A stretch of DNA of 64,000 bases from Sphingopyxis sp. RIFCSPHIGHO2_12_FULL_65_19 (GCF_001830555.1 NZ_MIAM01000064.1:41612-105611); one strand, 5' to 3'; shown: positions 18,341 to 25,716, numbered from the stretch's first letter. The notes: generated by a model from the letters alone, not told the origin. A program made the numbers and translations.

Positions 18341-18670
18341 TCAGTCGTTGGCGGGCTTGCCACCGGGTTGCAGGACGTCGGCAAGGGTCGACTTCACGAC
18401 CTTGATCTTCACCCCTTGCGCAATTTCGACATCGACGAAATCATCGTCGACGCGGGTGATCTTGCCGACGATGCCGCCGCCGGTCACGACCTGGTCGCGC
18501 GGCTTCACCGCTGCGACCTTGGCGCGATGTTCCTTCGCGCGGACCTGCTGCGGGCGGATCAGGAAGAACCAGAATACGGCAAAGATCAGCAGATAGGGGA
18601 CCAGCATCAGGAAACCGGCGGCCCCACCGCCCGATCCGGCCGCTTGGGTCAGAAGCAATTGCGTCGACAT
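18341..18670 (-). CDS. yajC: YajC preprotein translocase accessory subunit
   Basis: 109-aa single-pass protein: Gly-rich N-terminus, one transmembrane helix (about 18-38, LMLVPYLLIFAVFWFFLIRPQQ) and a cytoplasmic SH3-like domain with the family pattern LKPRDQVVTGGGIVGKI (here VKPRDQVVTGGGIVGKI). Forms a complex with SecDF. First gene of the operon; 18671-18949 upstream holds its promoter, but I see no convincing boxes. Confidence 0.95.
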   Translation of the reverse strand: MSTQLLLTQAAGSGGGAAGFLMLVPYLLIFAVFWFFLIRPQQVRAKEHRAKVAAVKPRDQVVTGGGIVGKITRVDDDFVDVEIAQGVKIKVVKSTLADVLQPGGKPAND

Positions 18671-18949
18671 GGATGAAAAACTTTCCGTTCGAGCGCGCAG
18701 CCGTTCCCCTTGTGGAACCGGCGCGCAAAGATGGCGCGGCGCCTATCATGCAGGGGCCTTGCGCGCAACTGGTCGCGCGTCCACCCCCCTTTGGCAGCCG
18801 CCGCCGAAATGGGAAGCTTGGGCGCCAGATCAAGCCCGCATGACCGATCGCGGCGACCAAGGGTCATCGCCGTCCTTCACTTTGCTCAGGAGAGCCTTGC
18901 ATCGCCCGCCAACCCGCGCTAGGGGCCTCGCCTGCCCAACAGGGCCGGT

Positions 18950-19026
18950 CGGGACGTAGCGCAGCCTGGTAGCGCATCACACTGGGGGTGTGGGGGTCGG
19001 AGGTTCGAATCCTCTCGTCCCGACCA
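18950..19026 (+). tRNA. tRNA-Pro (GGG), integration site of the adjacent element
   Basis: Complete cloverleaf: acceptor CGGGACG/CGTCCCG, D arm GCGC/GCGC, anticodon stem TCACA/TGTGG around loop CTGGGGG with anticodon GGG, T loop TTCGAAT, discriminator A, encoded CCA (19024-19026). The 3' 47 nt are duplicated 8.5 kb away at 27484, marking site-specific integration that restored the gene. Its own original terminator was displaced to 27552-27579. Confidence 0.97.
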
Positions 19027-19027
19027 A
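18980..19027. repeat. attL core (48-bp direct repeat, inside tRNA-Pro)
   Basis: Left copy of the 48-bp direct repeat. It runs from the anticodon stem (CACTGGGGG) through the T arm to the CCA plus one A. Identical to 27484-27531 by eye. Sequence on either side differs between the copies. Confidence 0.93.
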
Positions 19028-19049
19028 TTATTTCAATAGCTTAATATCA

Positions 19050-19080
19050 CCTACCCGCTGCAAAATGCCGCGCGGGTAGG
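19050..19080. promoter_or_regulatory. Left-end inverted repeat, putative integrase arm sites
   Basis: Perfect 9-bp inverted repeat CCTACCCGC (19050-19058) and GCGGGTAGG (19072-19080), only 23 bp inside attL. The core CCTACCC recurs as pairs at 20995-21012 and, inverted, at 27337-27354. Shared occurrence at both ends suggests integrase arm-type binding sites (inference); it could also end the tRNA transcript, though no T-run follows. Confidence 0.5.
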
Positions 19081-19142
19081 CCATGGGCAGGTTGCTTAAA
19101 CGGGATCGACCGCGACCGTCGCGTGTTCTACATTAACCGCCG

Positions 19143-19724
19143 ATGCCAAACGATCCCGTGACATGGTGGACCGCCTTCGGCGCTATTGCACAAGCAGTAG
19201 GTGCCGCCGCAACTTTTGCCGCTGTCGCCGTTTCACTTTGGATCGTAGCCTCCGAAAGGTCGATGAAAGCGAAGGCGTCGGCGCGGATAATGGTTCAGTT
19301 CGTAGGCGATGGCACTCCGGGAACATACTTGGTCGGCATTGACGTAACCAATGTCGGCGTTCGTCCATTTCATGTGACGAGCGTAGGCTGGCGCACGGGC
19401 TGGTTAGGCTGGGGGCCGAACGTATTGAAGTACCGATACGCTATCCAAAAAACGAATATCATGCTCAATCAACGCCCGTCGCCACACATCGTCGATCCGG
19501 GATTACATGACGGCTTTTATGTCACGGTCGCAGACATGAAGAGCGCAAACGCCGAAGAGTCGCGGAACGAAATGTTCACCCGCAAACTTCCGGTGATTGG
19601 CTATTGCCCGATATGGGCAATGGTGAACATCACGGGTCGAAAGCCCGTAATGTCGCGGGTGCCGCGAGACTTGGCCGTTTTTCTACGTACTGGCGTTCAT
19701 GCATCCACAACGGACGAAAATTAG
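19143..19724 (+). CDS. Membrane-anchored protein of unknown function (cargo gene 1)
   Basis: 193 aa. An N-terminal hydrophobic helix (residues about 9-33, FGAIAQAVGAAATFAAVAVSLWIVA) precedes a soluble domain rich in beta-strand-like sequence (VGIDVTNVGVRPFHVTSVGWRTGW) that probably lies in the cytoplasm. I do not recognise a named family, but a short anchor followed by an immunoglobulin-like strand-rich domain is common for small island proteins of the kind annotated as hypothetical. It is the first gene after attL, same strand as the DUF5343/HEPN pair and 69 bp upstream of it, so it may belong to the same transcript. GC is visibly lower than in chromosomal genes. Confidence 0.65.
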   Translation: MPNDPVTWWTAFGAIAQAVGAAATFAAVAVSLWIVASERSMKAKASARIMVQFVGDGTPGTYLVGIDVTNVGVRPFHVTSVGWRTGWLGWGPNVLKYRYAIQKTNIMLNQRPSPHIVDPGLHDGFYVTVADMKSANAEESRNEMFTRKLPVIGYCPIWAMVNITGRKPVMSRVPRDLAVFLRTGVHASTTDEN

Positions 19725-19793
19725 GCCGTGTAAGCGCCCCTTGCGTTGGACTCGCAGTAGATACCAACGTAACATCGCATAAGGGAGACGGGC

Positions 19794-20417
19794 ATGGCAG
19801 GACCACCATTCATCAATTCGACGGGATTGATCGGCAAGATTTTCGAGAAAATACAACAGGCGAAAGTACCACCGCGCTACACGCAGGACTTTCAAGCCAC
19901 AGTTCTGGGCTATGGCAGCGGCAGCGCTAGACCCTTCATCCCCTTTTTAAAGCGGCTGAACTTTATCCAAAGCGACGGAACGCCCACTGATTTGTACACG
20001 CGTTTCCGCAATGCCGACAGCAGCGGTGCCGCGATGGCTGAAGCAATGCGGATTGGGTTCGCCGACATCTTCCAAAAGAACGAATTCGCCAATGCGTTGT
20101 CGGACGACAAGTTGAAAAACTTGGTGGTTGAAATTACGGGGAAAGAGCCAAACGATGGGACAGTAGCGGCCATCGTAGGAAGCTTTAAAGCTTGTAAGTT
20201 GCTTGCCGACTTCGATGCAAATGAAACTAAGGACGTCGGAATAGTCGAGCCACTGGAACCTTCAAAATCGCTGGTAAAACACGAACCCAAACAAGCCGGG
20301 AAAGCTGAACTGCGGCTGGCATACACGATCAACGTGAACCTACCGGAAACTACTAATGTCGAAGTTTACAACGCAATTTTCTCGGCTATCAAGCAGAATT
20401 TGTTGACCGATGACTAG
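19794..20417 (+). CDS. DUF5343 domain protein (cargo gene 2)
   Basis: 207 aa, starting at ATG 19794 behind a strong AAGGGAGA ribosome site. Residues 1-135 match the DUF5343 pattern as I recall it: GLIGKIFEKIQQAKVPPRYT, GSARPFIPFLKRLNFI, DGTPTDLYTRFRN and AMAEAMRIGFADIF, helical and suggestive of tandem winged-helix folds. A variable linker (about 150-180) leads to a C-terminal strand-helix unit, AYTINVNLPETTNVEVYNAI. The stop overlaps the next start by 8 bp (20410-20417), so the two proteins are made together, probably as partners. Function is not established; a sensor or antitoxin-like partner of the HEPN protein is inference. Confidence 0.72.
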   Translation: MAGPPFINSTGLIGKIFEKIQQAKVPPRYTQDFQATVLGYGSGSARPFIPFLKRLNFIQSDGTPTDLYTRFRNADSSGAAMAEAMRIGFADIFQKNEFANALSDDKLKNLVVEITGKEPNDGTVAAIVGSFKACKLLADFDANETKDVGIVEPLEPSKSLVKHEPKQAGKAELRLAYTINVNLPETTNVEVYNAIFSAIKQNLLTDD

Positions 20418-20994
20418 CGGTTCAAACCAAATTCGTCTTTTTGCTCTAAACAACCTCGCGATTGAAGCGGCAGTTCAGCGCGTTGAACGCGATTTAGGCG
20501 TTGATTTAGGCCATCTTCCAGTCACCGAAAGCGGTCCCGACGAAACATACTACCCGCAATTTGACGAAAAAATTCGTCGGGAAGCCTCGGAAATGAGTGC
20601 TCACTATCGGGTGTTTTATTGTCTGGAAAACGCTATTCGATCTCTCATCACAGAAGTATTGTTCGAAAAGCACAACGAAGATTGGTGGAACAGTGCCGTG
20701 CCAGAGTCCGTCAAAACTCACGTGTCGGCAACGCAGAAAAAAGAAGCCGAATCGGGGATAGCGATCCGGTCACAAGAGCCCATAGACTACACGACGTTCG
20801 GCGAACTTGGCGAAATTATTAAGTCGAATTGGTCTGATTTCACCGACATTTTCCAGAACATAAAAGCTCTAGAAAAAGTGATCGCGACTTTAAACGTGCT
20901 TCGTGGGCCAATCGCTCATTGCAAACCACTAGCTGAAGACGAAGTCGTTCGGCTGCATTTGTCTGTTCGAGACTGGTTCCGCTCGATGGGATGA
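20410..20994 (+). CDS. HEPN-fold protein, Swt1-HEPN type (cargo gene 3)
   Basis: 194 aa, ATG overlapping the DUF5343 stop. Helical throughout. The Swt1-like HEPN pattern (recall) is visible: YRVFYCLENAIRSLITEVL (66-84), DWWNSAVPESVKTHV, the YTTFGELGEIIKSNW block (127-141) and LNVLRGPIAHC. The last contains R165-GPIA-H170, the RX4H motif that is the catalytic site of HEPN ribonucleases. An RNase effector is therefore plausible, with DUF5343 as partner, but activity is not shown by sequence. GC is about the lowest in the window (estimate by eye). The stop codon abuts the CCTACCC repeat pair at 20995. Confidence 0.72.
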   Translation: MTSGSNQIRLFALNNLAIEAAVQRVERDLGVDLGHLPVTESGPDETYYPQFDEKIRREASEMSAHYRVFYCLENAIRSLITEVLFEKHNEDWWNSAVPESVKTHVSATQKKEAESGIAIRSQEPIDYTTFGELGEIIKSNWSDFTDIFQNIKALEKVIATLNVLRGPIAHCKPLAEDEVVRLHLSVRDWFRSMG

Positions 20995-21013
20995 CCTACC
21001 CATACCCTACCCA
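20995..21013. repeat. Internal CCTACCCA direct repeat pair, 11-bp period
   Basis: Two copies of CCTACCCA at 20995-21002 and 21006-21013, one helical turn apart. The same spacing and core occur, inverted, in front of the integrase (27337-27354). They may be arm-type sites left internal by later acquisition of the 19.1-21.0 kb cargo. The surrounding 20995-21132 is AT-rich and otherwise shows no gene. Confidence 0.5.
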
Positions 21014-21132
21014 AGTGTGGATTGGAGCCACCTTCAACTCATTAATCAATGATTTCGTTCAATTTTATATTTCCAAAAACGATTGCTCGCCACATCATGT
21101 AGGCGAAGGAATACACTTTAAGGGGATTTCCG

Positions 21133-21387
21133 ATGTATAATGCTATGGACAGTTATTTGGACGTGGACACGTGGCACACGTCGCATCCTCTCGACGACCA
21201 ACGCTTTTACAAGGCGTTGTCGAAGATTGTTCGCGATCCTAAATTTAGCCCCGAAGCCATGGGCGAATATATACGCGATAAAAAAGGCGTCTCGCGCGAC
21301 GATAACGGCGACGTCTTCAACAACGTGATCGACCGTCGCATCACCGAAGCTTATGCAATCCAAGAGTTCGTCCGGCTGGGCCTTTGA
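21133..21387 (+). CDS. Small protein of unknown function
   Basis: 84 aa, hydrophilic, with LDVDTWHTSHPLDDQRFYKALSKIVRDPKFSPEAMGEYIRDKKG in its first half split over two predicted helices. ATG 21133 has AAGGGG at a good distance upstream, and it is followed by a strong hairpin (21392-21429), both supporting a real gene. I recognise no family. The sequence reads like a small cytosolic regulator or structural island protein. Its frame is separate from the HEPN operon by 138 bp of AT-rich DNA that may hold its promoter. Confidence 0.6.
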   Translation: MYNAMDSYLDVDTWHTSHPLDDQRFYKALSKIVRDPKFSPEAMGEYIRDKKGVSRDDNGDVFNNVIDRRITEAYAIQEFVRLGL

Positions 21388-21391
21388 CGAC

Positions 21392-21429
21392 AAAAGCCCC
21401 GACCACGCATGGCATAACGTGGCCGGGGC
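21392..21429 (-). terminator. Intrinsic terminator between convergent island genes
   Basis: Stem GCCCCGACCACG (21396-21407) with CGTGGCCGGGGC (21418-21429), one A/C mismatch, 10-nt loop. On the minus strand the stem is followed by TTTTG, so it ends the leftward operon 21470-23223; on the plus strand it may also help end the 84-aa gene. Confidence 0.75.
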
Positions 21430-21469
21430 AGTCGGGGGGACGCGGAAGGAAAAGGGAACGCGTCGCCGA

Positions 21470-21991
21470 CTAACCGGATGGCAGGAACGGAAGCCGCAGG
21501 CCGACTTCGGCGCGCTCTTTTGGCGACATTGCCCACAGTGGCACCGCGAGCAGCGGCACGGCGTCCAGATCGATCGCACCGGCCCCTGCGGCAGCGACGG
21601 CGGCGGCAATGGGCTGCGCGGGCTCGGACAGGCCGACGACGGCGCACACCGGCAACTGGTCGCCCTGGGCTTTGCCATGCCACGCCAAATTGAGCGCGGC
21701 GTCTTCCATACGGAACAGCAAATGCTGCAATCTGAAAAACGCACGAAGCTGCCCCCGCGGCGGGCTTAGATCGGCGGCTTCGGGGAGCGTTACGCCGTTC
21801 GCTTGCTCGTAGGAAACGAACAGCGGCAACGCGTGTTCGGCGAAGTCTTCGGTCGGCGGTTCGTCAAAGTCCCAAGGCAAGAGTTCGGCGTAGCGACCGA
21901 AGACCATCGTATCGCCCATAGGGCTAGGCCGACTGGCGCTCGATTTATCCAGCCAAGCGGCCAACCGCGAAAGGCGCGTCGCTGCGGTCAT
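21470..21991 (-). CDS. Unknown island protein, last gene of a four-gene operon
   Basis: 173 aa, start overlapping the preceding gene's stop as ATGA (21988-21991). Middle part contains RFAEL-like acidic/hydrophobic patches and an Ala-rich stretch (AAVAAAGAGAIDLDAVPLLAVPLW split over 115-150) that is not clearly transmembrane. No family recognised. Co-translated with the 235-aa gene and followed by an intrinsic terminator. Codon use fits the rest of this high-GC part of the element, unlike the AT-rich cargo to its left. Confidence 0.6.
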   Translation of the reverse strand: MTAATRLSRLAAWLDKSSASRPSPMGDTMVFGRYAELLPWDFDEPPTEDFAEHALPLFVSYEQANGVTLPEAADLSPPRGQLRAFFRLQHLLFRMEDAALNLAWHGKAQGDQLPVCAVVGLSEPAQPIAAAVAAAGAGAIDLDAVPLLAVPLWAMSPKERAEVGLRLPFLPSG

Positions 21992-22695
21992 ACTTCAACG
22001 CGGGTCCGAAGCTTCGCAAGTTCGAGCGGCGAATAGAAGGACGCATGCACCTTCGCGATGAAACCGGGATAGCGTTTCGCCAGCCGGTCCAGCTTCGTCG
22101 AAGATTCGATATGTTCAAGCGCTTCGGGCGCGAACTTTGCGACAACCTTTTCCTTGAAACCAAGCACGACGTCTTCGGGAAGTCCCATCAAACGCCACGA
22201 ATGGTTATACATGGTCAAAGCAAAGTCGGGGTCTTCGGTCACGGCTTCGCGAATGTTGGTGTAGCCACCGTCGCCGTTCTGGGCTTCGCGGGCGACCCAA
22301 TCAAGACAGCGCATGTAGATTGGGGTACGAACGGGGTCCGGCACGAAGCGCGACCCCATCACGCTTTCACACGCCGCCATATGGTCCTTCGCTCGCGTTT
22401 CCAGCGTTCGTTGCGTCGCTTCGGCGGTCGCGGCAAGCTGATTGGCCACCTTCGCCGCCATTTCGTGTCGCACCGGCTCCGTCACCGTCAAATCGTTCGT
22501 AATGCGGCCAAGCAGTTCGGCGCTGCTTTCGGCGCTGCCGTGAACGTCCTTCAGCGCGTTATAGACGACGTTATCGTGGGCAAAGCCGTTGGGGTCGCCG
22601 AGCATCGGCAATCGTTGCGTCGGCAGTCGCATCTGCTGACAGAAGGCGACGGCGTCCTGCGTTGGAACCGGGGTAACACCGGGGGTCGTATTCAT
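21988..22695 (-). CDS. Unknown island protein (235 aa)
   Basis: 235 aa, ATG 22695 with a strong AAGGAAAGG ribosome site, which decides the start although it lies 125 bp inside the 3' end of the preceding frame. Largely helical, with VTEPVRHEMAAKVANQLAAT and TLETRAKDHMAACESVMG segments that may form coiled coil. No named domain recognised. Lies in an overlapping leftward operon whose first two genes resemble small proteins found near phage packaging genes in sphingomonads (recall), so a role in phage interaction or packaging is a weak inference. Confidence 0.6.
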   Translation of the reverse strand: MNTTPGVTPVPTQDAVAFCQQMRLPTQRLPMLGDPNGFAHDNVVYNALKDVHGSAESSAELLGRITNDLTVTEPVRHEMAAKVANQLAATAEATQRTLETRAKDHMAACESVMGSRFVPDPVRTPIYMRCLDWVAREAQNGDGGYTNIREAVTEDPDFALTMYNHSWRLMGLPEDVVLGFKEKVVAKFAPEALEHIESSTKLDRLAKRYPGFIAKVHASFYSPLELAKLRTRVEV

Positions 22696-22960
22696 TGTCG
22701 TTCCTTTCCTTCAAGTTTATGTCGCGGGCGTCGGCAATCAGCTTTCGTTGCATTTCCGCCCATGCAGGTTCGCGGTCGGCGCGTTGGTCCGGAGTAATTC
22801 GCATCGGCACAACGATGCACGACCTTGGCGCCGCGCCGTGTTTCGCGATGAAGCGCGCGACGGCCTGTTCGTCGGTTTCGCCGTGCGCGACTTCAAGCAC
22901 GTGCGGCACGGCTGCGGCGTTGCCGCGTTCAAGCCGGGCTATGCGGCGAGCCATAGTCAC
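22571..22960 (-). CDS. Small phage-like protein with long 3' overlap
   Basis: 129 aa as read, starting ATG 22960 in ATGA overlap with the gene before it. The first 85 residues look like a real protein (RRIARLERGN, then ETDEQAVARFIAKHGAAP and CIVVPMR), similar in style to short prophage proteins encoded beside terminase genes. The last 40 residues overlap the 5' end of the next gene in another frame and have the Arg/Ala-rich look of a shadow frame. Either the overlap is genuine or a frameshift has lengthened the frame. No function can be assigned. Confidence 0.5.
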   Translation of the reverse strand: MTMARRIARLERGNAAAVPHVLEVAHGETDEQAVARFIAKHGAAPRSCIVVPMRITPDQRADREPAWAEMQRKLIADARDINLKERNDNEYDPRCYPGSNAGRRRLLSADATADATIADARRPQRLCPR

Positions 22961-23223
22961 GACCGCGCTTCCAATGCCGCAAGCCGCGCTTCAAGATCGG
23001 TGGCTTCGTGAATGCGGGCGATCATCGACAGGATATGCGCCAGCTTCGACGCGTCGCCGGTATCGAGAATATTCGACCGCGCCTCGCGATAGACCCGCTG
23101 AATTTCGCGGTTCACGTCGGCAACGTTCGACAGCTTGCACCGATAGCGCTTCGGTTTCGCAGGGGGTGGGGTTGGCGTCGAAACCCCCTGATTTGCTGCC
23201 GTTGCTGAAGCTGAAGACCACAT
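22957..23223 (-). CDS. Small phage-like protein, first gene of the four-gene operon
   Basis: 88 aa. Pro-rich N-terminus (about 14-26) followed by a helical region, LSNVADVNREIQRVYREARS and DASKLAHILSMIARIHEATD, which resembles a conserved small protein placed near phage terminase genes in alphaproteobacterial prophages (recall, not checked). It leads the leftward operon 23223-21470, in which all successive genes overlap. The 110-bp AT-rich region upstream (23224-23333) probably holds the promoter; I see no clear boxes. Confidence 0.6.
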   Translation of the reverse strand: MWSSASATAANQGVSTPTPPPAKPKRYRCKLSNVADVNREIQRVYREARSNILDTGDASKLAHILSMIARIHEATDLEARLAALEARS

Positions 23224-23333
23224 AGTTCTGCCAATAAGACAATCGAAACAACCGATATGGCGACATATTTAGTCACAATGCCGAATAAGTCAAAATAATC
23301 TGTCGAATACTTAGAGTTATGCGTAACATTCAA

Positions 23334-23873
23334 TCAATTATATGACGAAATCTTAAGGGTAATACTTTTGCTCTCTTTAATTGGAATTGGAACTAACACG
23401 CGATCATAACTTAAACCGCGACGACGACACTCGCGCCGAATGTCCGTTATGACGCCGGGTAGCTTCGCCGCCGCGAGCAACACAACGCCGTGGCTATGGA
23501 ATGGGGTTTGCCCACAGTTTCGCAGGACGTGAAGATAGGCGAGCCGAAGCAGCGTGTGATAGTTCGGAAAATAGACGTGAGTATGTTGCGACAGATGCTC
23601 TGCGCACATCGTTTGCGTTCGCGGCACAAGTCGATTGAACCTCGCGTCGCCTAGCTTCGACAAGAATATGTCGGCGCCGATGCGTTCGTCGGCGGCGAGA
23701 TAGGCGACGCCGCCGCGAATGATGCTGGCGCAAGCTTCGATGTATTTGGTCGTCAGATAGTCGGCAGCTTGATTAGCCGGGCAAACGCCGTTGCGACCGA
23801 TCCTATCTTCGCTGCGATCAAGGGCGCCACTTATGAGTTCGTGGGCGCGGTCGTTGAAACCTGCGATGTTCAT
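23334..23873 (-). CDS. Unknown island protein (179 aa)
   Basis: 179 aa, ATG 23873. Contains several His and Cys residues in the middle (CAEHLSQHTHVYFPNYH) and a basic stretch DIRRECRRRGLSYDRV; this could suggest a metal or nucleic-acid binding protein but there is no spaced finger motif. No family recognised. Monocistronic on the minus strand, 180 bp downstream of the RepA-like gene. That gap (23874-24053) is AT-rich on its right-hand part and carries the outer inverted repeats of the iteron-like cluster. Confidence 0.55.
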   Translation of the reverse strand: MNIAGFNDRAHELISGALDRSEDRIGRNGVCPANQAADYLTTKYIEACASIIRGGVAYLAADERIGADIFLSKLGDARFNRLVPRTQTMCAEHLSQHTHVYFPNYHTLLRLAYLHVLRNCGQTPFHSHGVVLLAAAKLPGVITDIRRECRRRGLSYDRVLVPIPIKESKSITLKISSYN

Positions 23874-24035
23874 TGCATTGTCGCCTTTAACCTACGACCT
23901 TCGCCGTCTAGAGGCGGGGTCCGATGGTAACTTCGCCGAAGCTTTCGACGTAATTTCAAATATATAATTTGACGCAATCTACTTGATTGATCGTTGGGCA
24001 GGTAATGGGTAGCCAAACCAACACACAGCCGCCGC

Positions 24036-24134
24036 CGGGACAGCGGGACACCCCTAAAGGGTGGTGTCCCGTCCCGTCCCGCTAAGCGCACCGGGACTGT
24101 CCCGTGAATGTCCCGCTGTTGTCCCGGTGTCCCG
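24036..24134. repeat. Iteron-like TGTCCCG repeat cluster, candidate replication origin
   Basis: Five direct TGTCCCG copies start at 24065, 24098, 24109, 24120 and 24128; three of them are exactly 11 bp apart. Two inverted copies (CGGGACA) start at 24036 and 24044, and further GTCCCG halves lie at 24071 and 24076. A hairpin with arms CGGGACACC (24044-24052) and GGTGTCCCG (24063-24071) spans the stop codon of the RepA-like gene. Repeats in phase with DNA pitch beside a replication ATPase gene suggest an origin; the hairpin might alternatively just terminate that gene. Confidence 0.55.
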
Positions 24135-25454
24135 CTCCGCGATCAGCAAGGCAGCGATGACAGCATTTTGCACCGCGCCTTGCGCGCCGCCCATTCGATA
24201 AAGATCGTTTTCAACCGTCAAATAGCCATCGCGAACCAAGTCCGACCGGGCGCGGTTGAAATTCTTGCGTTTGGTATCGTCATTGTCGCTGGTCGAATTG
24301 CGGTAGAACTTTGGACGCCAAGCTTCGACATGAACACCGACGAAGGTGCCGCCGTCGTCAACGACCCCATGTTCGCCAGCGGCTTCGCGGAACGACGACA
24401 TGCCCAAATGCTGATTGGGTGTAAGTTCTTTGAAGTCCCGACGCGGGGCCGCTGCATCGTCCGGCACGACTACGCAACTTGTGACGTCGATCCCATCTTC
24501 ATCCGTACCCACAACAATGCTGTGAAGGCGAAAACCGTGTGTCTTGCCGTCTTCGCCATCCTTGGCTTTGTCGATGCGCCACATTCGAGCATCGCCATTG
24601 CGTTCGACGTAGATTGCGGCGTCCAGCGCTGCAAACAAACTGGAATGTCCGCGCAAGCCCTTCGCCGCGTCTTTCCCACTGTGGGCAACGAGAACGATCA
24701 ATCCGGCTGTGAGGCGCTGAAGCCTTTTTGCCCCCGCGATGATAGCGCCCATATCTTTGCTGCTATTTTCGTCCGCGCCGGGGGCTGCTCGATTTAGCGT
24801 ATCGATGAAAATTACGACGCCCGGCGGGCATAGCGACGCAAGGTCGTCAACGTCTTGCGGATCGATCAGGCTGAAGGCTTCGATAGAAAAGCGAACGTCC
24901 GTTGGGAACGGCCGATTGCTATGCCGCTCCCAAGCGCGGGTCCGGTTGCGATACCCGCCCTCGCCTTCAAGCGCGATGTAAAGCACCGGCGCGGGGCGGC
25001 TGCGATGGCCAAAGAAGTGTTCGCCCGTTGCTATTGCCGCCGCTGCCGCTGTGCATAGAAAAGACTTGGCCGACCCTGACGCGCCGAACACGACGGCAAA
25101 ACCTTCGGCGGGGAACACGCCATCAATTCGCGAGGGCTGCGATGGCAACGCCTGTAGTTCGGCGGCGGTCCTAAACTTAAATCGTTCACGCCGCTTCGAC
25201 GCTTCGCCACGCATTTCGAGTAGGTCGTGAAGCACGTCCGGGTCGGGCTTCGCCAACGCTAAAATCTTGCGCGCCTTCAGCCGCCCGTAGGGCTTCGCCC
25301 ATGCGTGAAATACAGGTCCGTAGGTTAGTTCATCAGTCTTGATTGACTGTGCGACAATGCGAACGGTTTCCGCAGAGTCCGGCGGAATCAACGCCAGCAC
25401 TTCCCGCATGATGAATTGCTTTTCGTCCTGCGACGGCGCGCCTTTGAAGAACAT
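24054..25454 (-). CDS. RepA-like RecA-fold ATPase (AAA_25 type)
   Basis: 466 aa, from ATG 25454, 5 bp after the AlpA-like gene. The N-terminal 100 residues are helical, perhaps a primase-associated domain (weak). A RecA-type ATPase core follows, with Walker A GASGSAKS (124-131), the ALEGEGGYRNR loop (161-171) characteristic of RepA-like helicases, and Walker B VVIFIDT (213-219). The C-terminal 100 residues resemble a winged-helix (NFNRARSDLVRDGYLTVENDLYRM). RepA-type hexameric helicases open origins of plasmids and satellites, so this is the likely replication protein of the element. The last codons lie inside the TGTCCCG cluster. Confidence 0.8.
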   Translation of the reverse strand: MFFKGAPSQDEKQFIMREVLALIPPDSAETVRIVAQSIKTDELTYGPVFHAWAKPYGRLKARKILALAKPDPDVLHDLLEMRGEASKRRERFKFRTAAELQALPSQPSRIDGVFPAEGFAVVFGASGSAKSFLCTAAAAAIATGEHFFGHRSRPAPVLYIALEGEGGYRNRTRAWERHSNRPFPTDVRFSIEAFSLIDPQDVDDLASLCPPGVVIFIDTLNRAAPGADENSSKDMGAIIAGAKRLQRLTAGLIVLVAHSGKDAAKGLRGHSSLFAALDAAIYVERNGDARMWRIDKAKDGEDGKTHGFRLHSIVVGTDEDGIDVTSCVVVPDDAAAPRRDFKELTPNQHLGMSSFREAAGEHGVVDDGGTFVGVHVEAWRPKFYRNSTSDNDDTKRKNFNRARSDLVRDGYLTVENDLYRMGGAQGAVQNAVIAALLIAERDTGTTAGHSRDSPGALSGTGRDTTL

Positions 25455-25459
25455 GTGAA

Positions 25460-25714
25460 CTATGACGCGGCGATAACATGTTGACGCCGCTGTTCGGCAT
25501 ATTCTGACGTGGACGCCACCGGGTCCGACAGACGGCTGTCTGCCCATGCCTGAAGGTCATCGGCGGTATAGACCGGGAAACGGCCAAGCTTGCGAAAACG
25601 CGGCCCGCCGCCGATGCAAGCCAGCTTGGCAAGGGTTTCGGTAGTGCCGAACCCATAGCGTTCCTGAAGGTAGTCAGCCGCCTGATTGCGGCGAAGATAG
25701 GCTGGTTCAGCCAA
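25460..25714 (-). CDS. AlpA/excisionase-like helix-turn-helix protein
   Basis: 84 aa with the winged-helix excisionase layout: YLRRNQAADYLQERYGFGTTETLAKLACIGGGPRFRKLGRFPVYTADDLQAW broken over residues 6-57, where the GPRFRKLGR wing is diagnostic. It starts at TTG 25714, supported by AGGAG 8 nt upstream; no in-frame ATG exists earlier. That ribosome site is part of a perfect inverted repeat (25717-25749), pointing to autoregulation. Such proteins act as recombination directionality factors or activators in P4-like satellites. Coupled to the RepA-like gene 5 bp downstream. Confidence 0.82.
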   Translation of the reverse strand: MAEPAYLRRNQAADYLQERYGFGTTETLAKLACIGGGPRFRKLGRFPVYTADDLQAWADSRLSDPVASTSEYAEQRRQHVIAAS

Positions 25715-25716
25715 CT

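Noticed and set aside
24036..24134. CRISPR array
   Set aside because: Repeats are 7 bp with 1-26 bp spacing and partly coding; no 25-40 bp repeats or unique spacers. No array or cas gene is seen anywhere in the window.
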